Shown here: piece after piece, positions 43,590-53,108 of the stretch
How the letters are laid out: every line of letters starts with the position of its first letter
Position numbering within the stretch: position 1 is the stretch's first letter
Assembly (NCBI RefSeq): GCF_050624435.1
Contig: NC_134546.1
Span: 40,813,501-40,877,500 of the forward strand
DNA from: Tenrec ecaudatus
Taxonomy: Eukaryota > Chordata > Mammalia > Afrosoricida > Tenrecidae
Length of the DNA: 64,000 bases
Direction: 5' to 3'
The notes under the pieces: model-generated
What the model saw: the letters and a program-made list of their open reading frames with translations, nothing else
Database searches by the model: none
What the model was told of the DNA's origin: nothing
Translations under genes and position numbers: made by a program

Positions 43590-43752
43590 AACTTCTGTCC
43601 GTTGATTCCAGCTCAGCACAACCCCCACCCCAACCTCCAGGTGTATCGGAGCAGAACTGTGCTCCGGAGAGTTTTCAGAAGCAGATGCCAGGATTCCCCT
43701 GTGAGGTAGCTGAAACCTCCAGCCTCTGGACCAGTAGCGCGATGTGTTAACC
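43590..43752 (-). mobile_element. AfroSINE, full length
   Basis: AACTTCTGTCCGTTGATTCC, GAGAGTTTTCAGAAGCAGAT, GAGGTAGCTGAAACCTCCAG and TAGCGCGATGTGTTAACC near the head. Confidence 0.65.
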
Positions 43753-43780
43753 GGGGGCAGTCCCCAGAGATGCTTAGTAG

Positions 43781-43872
43781 CACCAGGATTTGTGATCTGC
43801 TGGTTGTAAGCTGGTTGTAAGTAGGATCTGCTGGTTGTAAGCACCATGATTTGTGATCTGCTGGCTGTAAGG
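43781..43872. repeat. Imperfect direct repeat array
   Basis: GATCTGCTGGTTGTAAG occurs three times (near 43794, 43826, 43855, the last with one change), with a shorter CTGGTTGTAAG between, and CACCAGGATTTGTGATCTGC / CACCATGATTTGTGATCTGC at the ends. Confidence 0.85.
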
Positions 43873-44319
43873 TAGGGCCAGGTAGGAGTTGTAGACTCAG
43901 CTGTAGCCGTGTAACATAATTGATTGGGAGACTTCGAGAAAACAGATCTAAAGCAAATAAAGCATTTCAAGGGAAGGCTTCCTAGGCTGTTCATCATTAG
44001 CAAGTAAGCATTGTTCAATTGGTATAGCGGTGGTTTCTGGGAACTAGAAAACCGATGAAAGCTTTCCCTTTTAGGCAGCTGCTTAATAAATCTTATTCTC
44101 GTAAGTAGTGCAAAGGCGTAGTCAGAATATCACAAATTCTAAATCAATGGATTCTCAATAGAATGGTGGGAGGTGTTCTTTGATTTGCCCCGGGCACAGG
44201 TGCTTTTAGTTCTTTTCTGAAGAGGCACCAAAGGCTTCACTCATCTCTTACGGCAAAAGAAAACGAATCATTGTACCCCACATCTGCCTGTCATGTGATG
44301 TGGCTTGGTGGCTTGTGAG

Positions 44320-44565
44320 TTGCTGGGATGGCGGACGCTTTACCAGAGGTATTTCCAATATGAGCAGGGTCACCCATGGGCGACAGGTTTCCAGAATAAG
44401 ACATACACGGAAAAAAAGGCTTGATGATCTATTCTTGAAAAGTGAGCACATTATGTCATCCATGACCTGGCAGGGATGGCACATGAACAAAGAACATTTC
44501 ATTTGTTGTGCGTTGGTTCATCGTGGTCGTGAGACGAAGCTGACTCAAGGGCAACCACCAGCCGT
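44320..44565 (+). mobile_element. RTE LINE 5' UTR joined to SINE/RTE-type 3' end
   Basis: ACCAGAGGTATTTCCAATAT, GAGCAGGGTCACCCATGGGC, GACAGGTTTCCAGAATAAGA, then TTCTTGAAAAG correspond to the afrotherian RTE 5' UTR. Without any coding region it passes to GTTCATCGTGGTCGTGAGAC and GAAGCTGACTCAAGGGCAAC, the 3'-terminal block. A non-autonomous derivative is likely. Confidence 0.6.
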
Positions 44566-44716
44566 CCTCTTACAAGTTTGCCGCCACTCCCCCGAGCCCG
44601 GGAATCTAGGACACGACGGAGCCCTGGATTCTCAAGAGTGAATGCTGACGACTGGCTCCCCAAACTACTCCTGCACTGGTGTCTGAGCGCCCCTTCTAAA
44701 GAGGGAGAATGGCCCC

Positions 44717-46033
44717 CAATACAATAGCACCTCGCCCTGCTAAGCAGCCATTGCAGGATACCCATCTTCCCGACATGATCACTGAAGACAGCCGTGTGTG
44801 TAAGCAAATGTGGTGAAGAAAGCTGATGGTACCCGGCTATCAAAAAAAGATATAGCGTCTGGGGTCTTAAAGGCTTGAAGGCAAATAAGCGGCCATCTAG
44901 CTCAGAAGCAACAAAGCCCACAGAGAAGAAGCACACGGCCTAAGCGAACACAAGGTGTTGAATGGACCATGTAGCAGATACAAAGGAACAAAAACAATCA
45001 TTGTGTGATCACCTTCCTCACATAATGGCTGAAGACGAAAGTGTGCATAAGCAAGTGTGGTGAAGAAGGCGGATGGTGCCCGGCTACTGAGAGATATAGC
45101 GTCTGGGGACTTAAAGGCTTGAAAGCAAACAAGCGGCCATCTAGCCCAGAACCAACCGAGCCCACACGGAAGCAGCACACCAACATAGGTGACCATGAAG
45201 GACAGAGGAGACCAGGTCTCCAACAACAAAGGTGGGGTGGTGGTGAGAATCACATCACCGTGAAAGAGGGGGAGTGCATGATGGGGACCCAATGCCCACC
45301 TGTAGAGAGCTGAACACCCCTTCCAGAGGGGTAGTGAGGAGGAGATGGGCCACACAGGGTTCAGTGTAACAACAATGAAACTCAAAACCTTCCTCTAGTT
45401 CCTGAACGCTTCCTCCCCTCACAATCATCATGACCCCAATCCTACCTTGCCTTGCGGACCTGGTTGTACCAGAGGATGTACAGCGGTGCAGTGGGGATCT
45501 GGAGGCACAGGGAATCTAGGACAGATGAACCCTTCAACACCAGCGGTGGGAGAGGCGACACCAGGAGGGAAGGGCATGTAGAAAGGGAGAACCGATCTCG
45601 GAGATCTATGTGTAACCTCCTCTCTGGGAGATTGTCAAGGGGGAGGCGGGTGAGGGGAGACGCCGGGGAGTGTAAGATAAGATATAATAATTATTTATAA
45701 ACTATCAAGGGACCAGGGGTGGGATCGGGGAGGGAGGGGGATGGGGGAAAAAAAAGGGAAACCGAGCTGATTCCAGGAACCCAAGTGGAAGGTGAATTAT
45801 GATAGTGACGAGTGCAACGAATGTATAAGGGTGCTTTGCTCATTTGATGTATGCACAGATTGTGATAAGAGCCTTATGAGCCCCAATAAAAAGATTTAAA
45901 AAAAAAAAGAAAGAAAATGATTAGGGCAAAGAATGTACGGATGTGCTTTATACAATTGATGTATGTATATGTATATGTATGGATTGTGATAAGAGTTGTA
46001 TGAACCCCTAATAAAATGTAAACAAAAAAAAAA
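44717..46033 (+). mobile_element. Composite tail-R unit with duplicated modules
   Basis: The unit has two copies of the 5' module (44752-44940 and 44990-45190; both contain GGTGAAGAA, CCCGGCTA, AGATATAGCGTCTGGGG and TTAAAGGCTTGAA). It continues through TAACAACAATGAAACTCAAA to a first 3' end (CCCCAATAAAAAGATTTAAA, ~45900). A second short 3' segment follows (45913-46020), ending TGGATTGTGATAAGAGTTGT, CCCCTAATAAAATG and an A-tail. The whole is bounded by one target duplication, AAAGAGGGAGAATGGCCCC at 44698-44716 and AAAGAGGGAGAATGGCACC at 46034-46052 (18 of 19 identical). Antisense open frames over 44499-45385 are non-coding. Confidence 0.85.
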
Positions 46034-46129
46034 AAAGAGGGAGAATGGCACCAAGCAGCAGTTCTAAATTGCAGAGTAAATAGATCTGGGGGATTGTTAT
46101 TGTTCGATTCTCTTAGTGAGTGGGTATGA

Positions 46130-46309
46130 CAGCGGTTCTCAACCTGCGAGTTGCCACCCCTTTGAGGGTCACACGACCTTTTCACAGTAGTAAAATTACA
46201 GTGATGAAGTAGCAACGAAAATAATATTATGGTTGGGACGGGCGGTGAGGAGTAGGGGTCACCACCACAAGAGGAACTGTATTAAAGGGTCGCGGCATTA
46301 GGAAGGTTG
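46130..46309 (+). mobile_element. SPIN_NA-type hAT transposon, right end lost
   Basis: CAGCGGTTCTCAACCTGCGA, GAGGGTCACACGACCTTTTC, then a deletion to CACAGTAGTAAAATTACAGT; GAAGTAGCAACGAAAATAAT, AAAGGGTCGCGGCATTAGGA and AGGTTG. The final terminal repeat after AGGTTG is missing. Confidence 0.93.
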
Positions 46310-46849
46310 TAAGATGGCCGAATTATCTGAGGTATAACCTGTATTGACAGACTAGAACACTGTATCCTAACCATCCAAGCCAACCACAGTCTAGGCTTGA
46401 AAAATGGACTATAAATTAATAAAGCCACCTTTGACCCTGTGATGATGTAATCTGAATGTAGGCTGCATATCAGAAGATTGGATGTAACGCTGTCCCCTCA
46501 CTAATCACAATCTATAATACAGCGCGCTTCAATGAAAGTCATATAGGCTAGTGGAACCTTCTGATCAAAATGAGGCGGAGGTGGGGTAGAGCAAGTCTAT
46601 CACCTGTTATTCCATCACTGAAGTTCAACTCTTTTAATTTTGAAACCTTTTCCATTTTGATGAATCCTCTATTGAAATGCAAATATATGTTGAAGGGGTT
46701 GTACTAGTCTTTTATCAGTTGATATATTATGAACAGTTAATATGTAAGCAGAGACAGATACGGATGCAATGAAAGCTGTGGAGAAAAGGGGCGGTTGAGC
46801 TTGCTGAGGGAAGAAGGACACTGAAACAAATTTTGTCACATGTGGTACT
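46310..46849. other. Unassigned stretch
   Basis: No recognised feature. Confidence 0.4.
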
Positions 46850-47302
46850 TAGATCATTTCATGTCAACTTGAAGATAAAGTGTAAAAGTGGGATTCAACC
46901 TGACAGTCAGGTCACAGCCGGATGGTGCCTCCCTGTGGGAGTGGCCTTCTCTTAAAGAGGGTCCTGGCGACCTCCCCTTCTCTCTCAGCCTTCCCCTTTC
47001 CTGCTGGCTGACCCGGATTGCTGCCAGAGTCCTGTGATGTTACCAGCCCCGTTGGATCCACACGACTTTGCACGCATCAGCCTGTGATCTTCCTGCATTC
47101 TGCATCATTGCATGTGACTGCTGCTCGAGTCTGAAGAGAGACTTAAGGACTTGAGGACCAGACTGAGTTGGACTGGACTGGGATGTTTTCTTGATATATA
47201 ATTATTTCTTGGTACACAGATCTTTCTTACACACAGAGATGAGTGTCTCTGGATTTGTTTGTTTTTTTTTCTCTAGTCAAGCCGGCCTAACACAATGCCC
47301 TT
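46850..47302 (-). mobile_element. TGTGTTAG element, full length
   Basis: Minus orientation, with the end TCATTTCATGTCAACTTGAA at the left and TCAAGCCGGCCTAACACA at the right. Interior blocks: CAGCCGGATGGTGCCTCCCT, GGAGTGGCCTTCTCTTAAAG, CAGCCTGTGATCTTCCTGCA and ATTGCATGTGACTGCTG. They correspond in reverse to the copy at 48146. The TG..CA ends suggest an LTR. Confidence 0.75.
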
Positions 47303-48145
47303 TCCAAACTGTCGCCTGAGGATTCCCTTAATTCTGTTTGCAATTGTCCCTGATGTCATCTATGGATCAAGGCGGGTAGATTCCTCCAGCACCGGGTCAG
47401 GTTCTTAACTTGGATGATGACTGAGGGCAACCTTACCACTTGCTAGCTTTGGCTCCAAGGCACGTGAATGTTCTTTCCATTGGTAACAGAGGAGGCCACA
47501 CTCCAGGCTGCCAGCCACTTCCTATTATTGGAACAAGGTGGGGAAGAGCCAACTCACTTGCCAGCGTAATAAGATTTTTAAAGTTCTTGTAAAGTCTGAT
47601 CCTCTCCTTCTGTGTGCCTAAAACCCAGCTACAGTGTGAGTTGAAAATGTAGAATCCTGTGTTCTCTACCCTCAGAAGTTCTGATGCATCAGCTTGGTTG
47701 GGAACACTCGGAAATCTGCCTTTTGAGTGTCAACAAGCATCAACCTTGCTGCTACTGAGCTTTGTGGAGTAAAAGTCAATAAATGCTTGCCTATATCTTA
47801 CTTTGACGTAGTTATTTAGATCGGCAGACAGTTACCTCTGTTTACTTTGTTTGATCTCATGTAAAATCCCCTTCACAGAGTTAGGTTTAAGGACAGGCCT
47901 CAGCTTTCCTGAGGATTGATAGAAATAGCAATACTCACATAGAGGAAGTTTTACATTGTTAAGCAACTGACTAGCATTCATTCCATCTAACTTCCTAGGC
48001 AATGGGGTGGTAACCTTTTAACCCATTTTGGTTTGGTTTTTTTTTTTGTTGCACATAATAAAGATCACTTCTCATGGGGAGGCCTCATCTCAGGTGGGGA
48101 CACCTCCTTGGAAAAAGGGGTGGGAAAGAACCAAAATGTCTGTGT
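47303..48145. other. Mostly unassigned; possible MER5-type relic at 47640-47765
   Basis: CAGAAGTTCTGATGCATCAG then GGAAATCTGCCTTTTGAGTG and TCAACAAGCATCAACC resemble the diverged middle of a MER5-like hAT element. The rest shows nothing recognisable. Confidence 0.4.
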
Positions 48146-48578
48146 TAGACCGGGTTGACTAGAGAAACAAATCCAGCGACACTCCTACAGGGGTAAGAGA
48201 GAGCTTGATATCAAGAAGTAGTTATATGTCAGGAAAACATGCCAGCCCAATCTAAATCCAGTCCATAAATCCAATACTAGTCCATACATCCCTCTTTAGA
48301 CTCACACAGCTACATGTAATGATGTGGAGTACATGAAGATCACCAGCCAGGGGGTACAAAGTCTTGTGCATCCATTGGCTGTAGACAGCATCTCCAGGGC
48401 TTGTGCAGGTCTCCACCTGGCTCCTCAACAGGAAGGTGAAGGCAGAGAGTGAGAAGAAGGTTCCCAGGACCCTCCTTATGAGAAAGTCACACCCACAAGG
48501 AAGCACCACCAGAATGACAGGCTAGACTCCTTTGTGCACGATTACACAAAATGATGTAACTACTACATAGTCCATGCC
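48146..48578 (+). mobile_element. TGTGTTAG element, full length
   Basis: TGTGTTAGACCGGGTTGACT, AGAGAAACAAATCCAGCGAC, GAGAGCTTGATATCAAGAAG, CTAGTCCATACATCCCTCTT, ACTCACACAGCTACATGTAA, then CTCCTTATGAGAAAGTCACA and CCCACAAGGAAGCACCACC. Open frame 48252-48509 (-) is antisense to it. Confidence 0.8.
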
Positions 48579-48919
48579 ATGTGGCAATATCCTACGGTTA
48601 CCCTCATTGGTCAGACACTCCTACACTTGTGTTCAATGTGCGTCAGTTGAGATTCATGACCAAGTGCAGGGGGATGTGTCTGTCTCAGGGAAGATGATCT
48701 CCTTCTATTGGTGGGTAGAGGAAAGGGTGCCTTGTCCTTGGGAAAAACACTTGATATTACTTTTATGGGCCTCCAAAAGGGAGAATTAGCCTGCAGAGCT
48801 GGATAGCTATACTATACAATTAGCCTGTACTGTGTAGCTAATCATGCACATTTAACTGAGTTTCTTTTCTGTCTTTGGTGACCTAAGTCTTGTTTATAAA
48901 TCACTTAGATTTTATAGAC

Positions 48920-49091
48920 CAGCTGTTCTCAACCTGTGGGTCACAGGCCCTTTCATAGGGGTCACCCAATTCATCACAGTAGTAAAATGACACTTGTGGA
49001 GTAGCAACAAAAATAATTGTATGGTTGGGGTCACCACAACATGAGGAACTGTATTAAAGCGTCACGGCCTTAGGAAGGTTGAGAACCACTG
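48920..49091 (+). mobile_element. SPIN_NA-type hAT transposon, complete
   Basis: CAGCTGTTCTCAACCTGTGG to TTAGGAAGGTTGAGAACCACTG-type right end; interior TTCATAGGGGTCACCCAATT, GGAGTAGCAACAAAAATAAT, GGTTGGGGTCACCACAACAT. Flanking 8-mers TTATAGAC (48912-48919) and CTCTAGAC (49092-49099) agree at 6 of 8 positions. Confidence 0.95.
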
Positions 49092-49109
49092 CTCTAGACC
49101 TTGTATTGT

Positions 49110-49735
49110 AGAGGCAAACAGCTTACTACACAGATCGCATCAGAACAGTGTGAGCCAAAAAACCCACCAAGTGGACTGAACTTTATCTTAAACAAACCTA
49201 TTGCAGATACAAGGAAATGATATGAACTCCTTTGGACTTAAAGCTGTAACGTCCAATAGGATACTTGGTCATTGACTTCTCTCTGGGATCATTGTGAATT
49301 TGCTCTAAGCTCAAGTGTTTCACGCTTGTTCCACCACAGAAATTTCATCTCTGCTTTTAAAATATTGATGGTGGTCTTTTCTCTCTTACTTTTTCTTTAT
49401 ATTTGTGTCTTTATATTATTAATCTCTTCTTGCCATTTTGTTTTGTTTGTATTATTTCTGTCGAGTTTCCTAGTTTGTGATGCACAGAAGGAGGGGACAC
49501 ATAGAGACAATAGCTGATGCAATGATTTATCAGTGATGTAGAGGGGGTGGGGTAGGAGCTGGGGAGTGGGGGGGGGAATTATGGGAGCAAACAATCAATG
49601 TGGAAAGGGGGAGGAAGCACTAGAACTGGTTGTGGTAATGTATGTATAACTCAGTTTAAAAGCAATTTAACCATGGAAGTGTATGATATGTAAATACTAT
49701 ATCAAGAAAACTACTAAAAGAAAAAAAAAGAAACC
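49110..49735 (+). mobile_element. Tail-G-related repeat
   Basis: Layout as in tail-G: a T-rich middle (CTCTCTTACTTTTTCTTTAT, CCATTTTGTTTTGTTTGTAT), then ACATAGAGACAATAGCTGAT, then CTGGTTGTGGTAATGTATGT and an A-rich end. More diverged than the three clear copies. Confidence 0.5.
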
Positions 49736-50211
49736 AAACTTGACCCATGGTTCCCATGGGTGAGGGAGAAAGAGTTGTTGCTTAGGGGCTTTGAGTTTTA
49801 TGTTAATGATGGTAGAATAATTTGGAAAAGGATATCAATCAAGGTTGTACAACATGAAGAACATAATCAATGCACTGAATTAAACATGTAGAAGTTGTGG
49901 AATTGGAAGGGGGGGGAAGCTGTAATATCCTAGTGAGAGAAGAAGCGGAAGACTGCTACCCCAAGGTCATGGATTTGAAAGTCATTGGACTTTACTTCAA
50001 CCCTCTTGCTTTTCAGGTTGCCCAATAATAGGCAACATAAGGCTACATATATATCCCAGTTCATATTTTCTCAGCTGTTTGAGATGTATCTTCGCTCTGC
50101 AGGCTACTATAGTGAATGGATGTTATAAAACTTTGTGTTCTCTATCCAATCCTCATTGTTCCCGCAAACAGGATTCAGTCACTTAAGTTTTTTAATATGG
50201 ATAAGTGAACA
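49736..50211. other. Unassigned stretch
   Basis: No recognised feature. Confidence 0.4.
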
Positions 50212-50341
50212 GAAGCCCTGGTGGTATAGTGGTTATGCGTTAGGCTGCTAACTGCAAGGTCAACATTGTGAAACTACCAGTTGCTCTGTGGGAGGAAAAT
50301 AGTGCGTTCTACTCTGATAGCAGTGAGTTTGTTTGTTTTTA
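50212..50341 (+). mobile_element. AfroSINE with internal deletion
   Basis: GAAGCCCTGGTGGTATAGTG, GTTATGCGTTAGGCTGCTAA, CTGCAAGGTCAACATTGTGA, then TAGTGCGTTCTACTCTGATA joins directly to GCAGTGAGTTTGTTTG. The head is well preserved. Confidence 0.9.
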
Positions 50342-50651
50342 TAATAAATAAGCATTCCATATATTTTAATGTAAAATCTTTCCTATATGTGAATAGTTCC
50401 CCATCTCAACAGTAATTTAAATTCATTACCAGTGACTCGTTAAACAATACTGTTATTAGAATTACCAAAGGCCCCATAGAAGTTACTTATATTAACTCTC
50501 AAGATTCTGATAATGCTGTCACTAAAGTAGAACAGAGTTTATACATATATAATATATATGCATATACATATATAATCTCATTTAGGTATATGAATGGATT
50601 TTGAGCTTGCAGTTAACTGTAAGGCCTAACAGATGAATAATCTGTTCCTAA

Positions 50652-51445
50652 GATGCAGTCCTGATTAACACTTCCCTCATGAAGACGTCACTGAAGATAT
50701 GAGGGTTATAGCAAAGTATGGTGAAGAAATCAGATGGCGCTTGGCTCTCACAAAGAATAGTGCATGAGGTCTTGAACACGTGTCTTATAATAAGAAGCCA
50801 TCCAAGTGAGGTGCCAGCTAAGACCACATGGAGAACGCACATCAGCCTATGTAACCCATGGATTGATCGTAACAAAATCAAAGGAGGAAAATGTATTAGA
50901 GCTTAAATTCTGCGCACTCAGTTTGCAGAAGGCTACAGAAGACAGTGAAAACCCAGAATCCATTTTCCGAGGGCCAGTGGGGAGAAAGCCTCCACTGAAA
51001 ACCCTCACACCGTGTAGTAGGGGTGTGAACAGAAAGTTAATTAATGTAGATGTAGTTAGATTAAAATAGAACGTCTTACTATTTGTTTTACCTTTGACCC
51101 ATTTTTAATTTGTTCTAGTTTTTACTATTTTCTGCTGTCTTTAGGATTGAGAGTTTCTGTGTTTATTGTGTTATTGGTGGTGATTTTTTTTCTTTTTTTA
51201 GTATAATTCTCGTTGTATGAAATCCAGTATAGATAAATTGATAGAGACAGTAGCTAGGTTAATAGTTTTTTAGGAGGGTGCAAGGGGATTGAGGGAAAGG
51301 GGGAAGCTAATAATAATGAGTACAAAAATGAAGGAAATGTATAACTGATTGTGGTAAGAACTGCACAACTCTTTTTAATATATTCGAACCACTGAATTAT
51401 ATCACATGTGACTTTTATGTCAATAAAACTGTGAATTTTTTTTAA
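50652..51445 (+). mobile_element. Tail-G retroposon, nearly full length
   Basis: 5' module: AGACGTCACTGAAGATATGA, AGTATGGTGAAGAAATCAGA, GAAGCCATCCAAGTGAGGTG, ACGCACATCAGCCTATGTAA. Middle: ATTAGAGCTTAAATTCTGCG, CTCAGTTTGCAGAAGGCTAC, T-rich block. End: GATTGTGGTAAGAACTGCAC, TTTTATGTCAATAAAACTGT and a T/A tail. Confidence 0.8.
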
Positions 51446-51461
51446 GTACTGACTGAGTTTG

Positions 51462-51651
51462 TTTTAGTTAACAGATGCTGCAATCACAGAGATACCACAG
51501 TGGGTGGATTTAAACAATAGAAAGCGTTTTCTCCCACAGCTGTAAAGGCTAGAAGTCTAAATTAGGGTTTCGGACTTGTCCATTCTGTCTGTGGGCTTTC
51601 CCTCGAGCCGTGCTCCTTTGCCTATTGACTGTCCTCACAGGGCATACGTTG

Positions 51652-51686
<35 letters not shown>

Positions 51687-51925
51687 CGCCCCCACCATGA
51701 TGAGAGCTTGGTGCCTGTCCTAGTCTTGTATCACTCAGAAGTAATTAGGTTTAGAATCCACTCCACCCTAGTATTGCCTCAACTAATTAATTACTTAACA
51801 TTAGATTAAATTATGTTCTGCTCTCCCCATGGCCATCTAATTACCTCATGGCATCAATTAGACTAGTGTTTGGCTATATAACCCGGAATCACAGGCCAGC
51901 AAAATTGACATAAAACTAGCTATCA
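51462..51925 (-). mobile_element. MaLR-like or related LTR relic
   Basis: GCTGCAATCACAGAGATACC, ACAGTGGGTGGATTTAAACA, CCACAGCTGTAAAGGCTAGA then AGTCTAAATTAGGGTTTCGG give the antisense order of a MaLR-type LTR end. It is interrupted by a (TG)n run. Class is uncertain. Confidence 0.5.
51653..51683. repeat. (TG)n microsatellite
   Basis: About fifteen TG units followed by CCCCGCCCCC. Confidence 0.95.
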
Positions 51926-52594
51926 CAGCCAGCCACCCACCACTGCACCTGACCATTCTCTGTTGGCTGGTGCAACCCAGTGGTGAGCTGAGAGCAAACC
52001 CCAGCTTAGGAGACAGGGTTGTTCTTCGTGTGGATGATTCTGTGCCGAAAGCATGGGCACAGTCAAGAAAAAAAAAAAGTTAGCTCTCATAGTAGCCTAA
52101 TTAGATAATACTGTATTTACGGAGCTTTTAGCGTGTGCTAGGTTCTACATATGTGCTCTACAACTACCTTCTCTCTTCACTCTCATCATGACCTATGGAG
52201 TGGGCCCTAGTTTTATTCCTGCTTTTGCGTTATTCCAGACTATGTAAACCTGCATAAATGTGGTTAAGCCTTGAAGAACCTAACACTGAGGGAATTCACA
52301 AAGATTGCAAGAGCGATTTAAAAAATACTTTTCTATTGCTTTTCCTTTCTTTTAATTTACAAATTCGTATGTACAAGCAAATGTATGTCATGGAAGTAGC
52401 TGAACACAAGCTAAAGGAACACACGCGTTCATCAGCACACATGTAAAGGAATTTGGCCTTTGTCAAACGAGCCTGGAACAGTCAGCAAGCCAGCAGACGA
52501 CTACTGGGACTTTCAACAATAAAGGCAAGGGGGAAGAATGTGCCAAAAAAGTGGGGGGGGGGGGTTTCAAAATACCCTGAGGAAGCGGGAGAAG
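51926..52594. other. Unassigned stretch
   Basis: A G-run of twelve lies at about 52552-52563. It may be diverged L1 5' sequence continuing leftward from the next element. Confidence 0.35.
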
Positions 52595-52752
52595 CTGGTT
52601 TTCAGAATTATATCATATCATTCAAGTGTACCATTTTCAGCAAAAGATCACAAAGCCTACAGAGAAACAACGAAAGATGGTCCAAAGAAACTATATCTCT
52701 ATAAAATCTACTTATCTGTATATATCATCTACATATATATCACCTATTTATG

Positions 52753-52777
52753 TATATCATCTATCTATCTATCTATT
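52753..52777. repeat. (ATCT)n microsatellite
   Basis: TATATCATCTATCTATCTAT and CTATTC inside the L1 5' region. Confidence 0.85.
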
Positions 52778-53108
52778 CAGAAAACATCCTTGAGAAATCC
52801 AGACATTACGTCCTAGATGAAGACTTTAAAATAATTCTCTTAAATAGTCTCAAAGAGAGAAAGGAAAACAAATAAAAAATATAAGAAAATCATATAGAAG
52901 CATAATGAAACTTTCAATTAAAGAAATGTTTAAAGAACCCAAAAAAGATACTAAAGTGGAAGTGGAAGAGCACAAAAACAAAAATGAAAAGTTCACCAGA
53001 GGGAGTCAAGAGTTTACTTCCTGGTAGAAACAAGAATTAGTAAACTTGAAGATAGACCATTGGGGTTATTGAGACTAAGGAACAAAAAGAGAAAAATAAT
53101 GAGGACAG

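Noticed and set aside
43101-43709. 202-codon plus-strand open stretch, the longest in the window
   Set aside because: It runs into a minus-strand AfroSINE, overlaps another long open frame, and has no domain, signal peptide or conserved motif. No splice or promoter context supports it.
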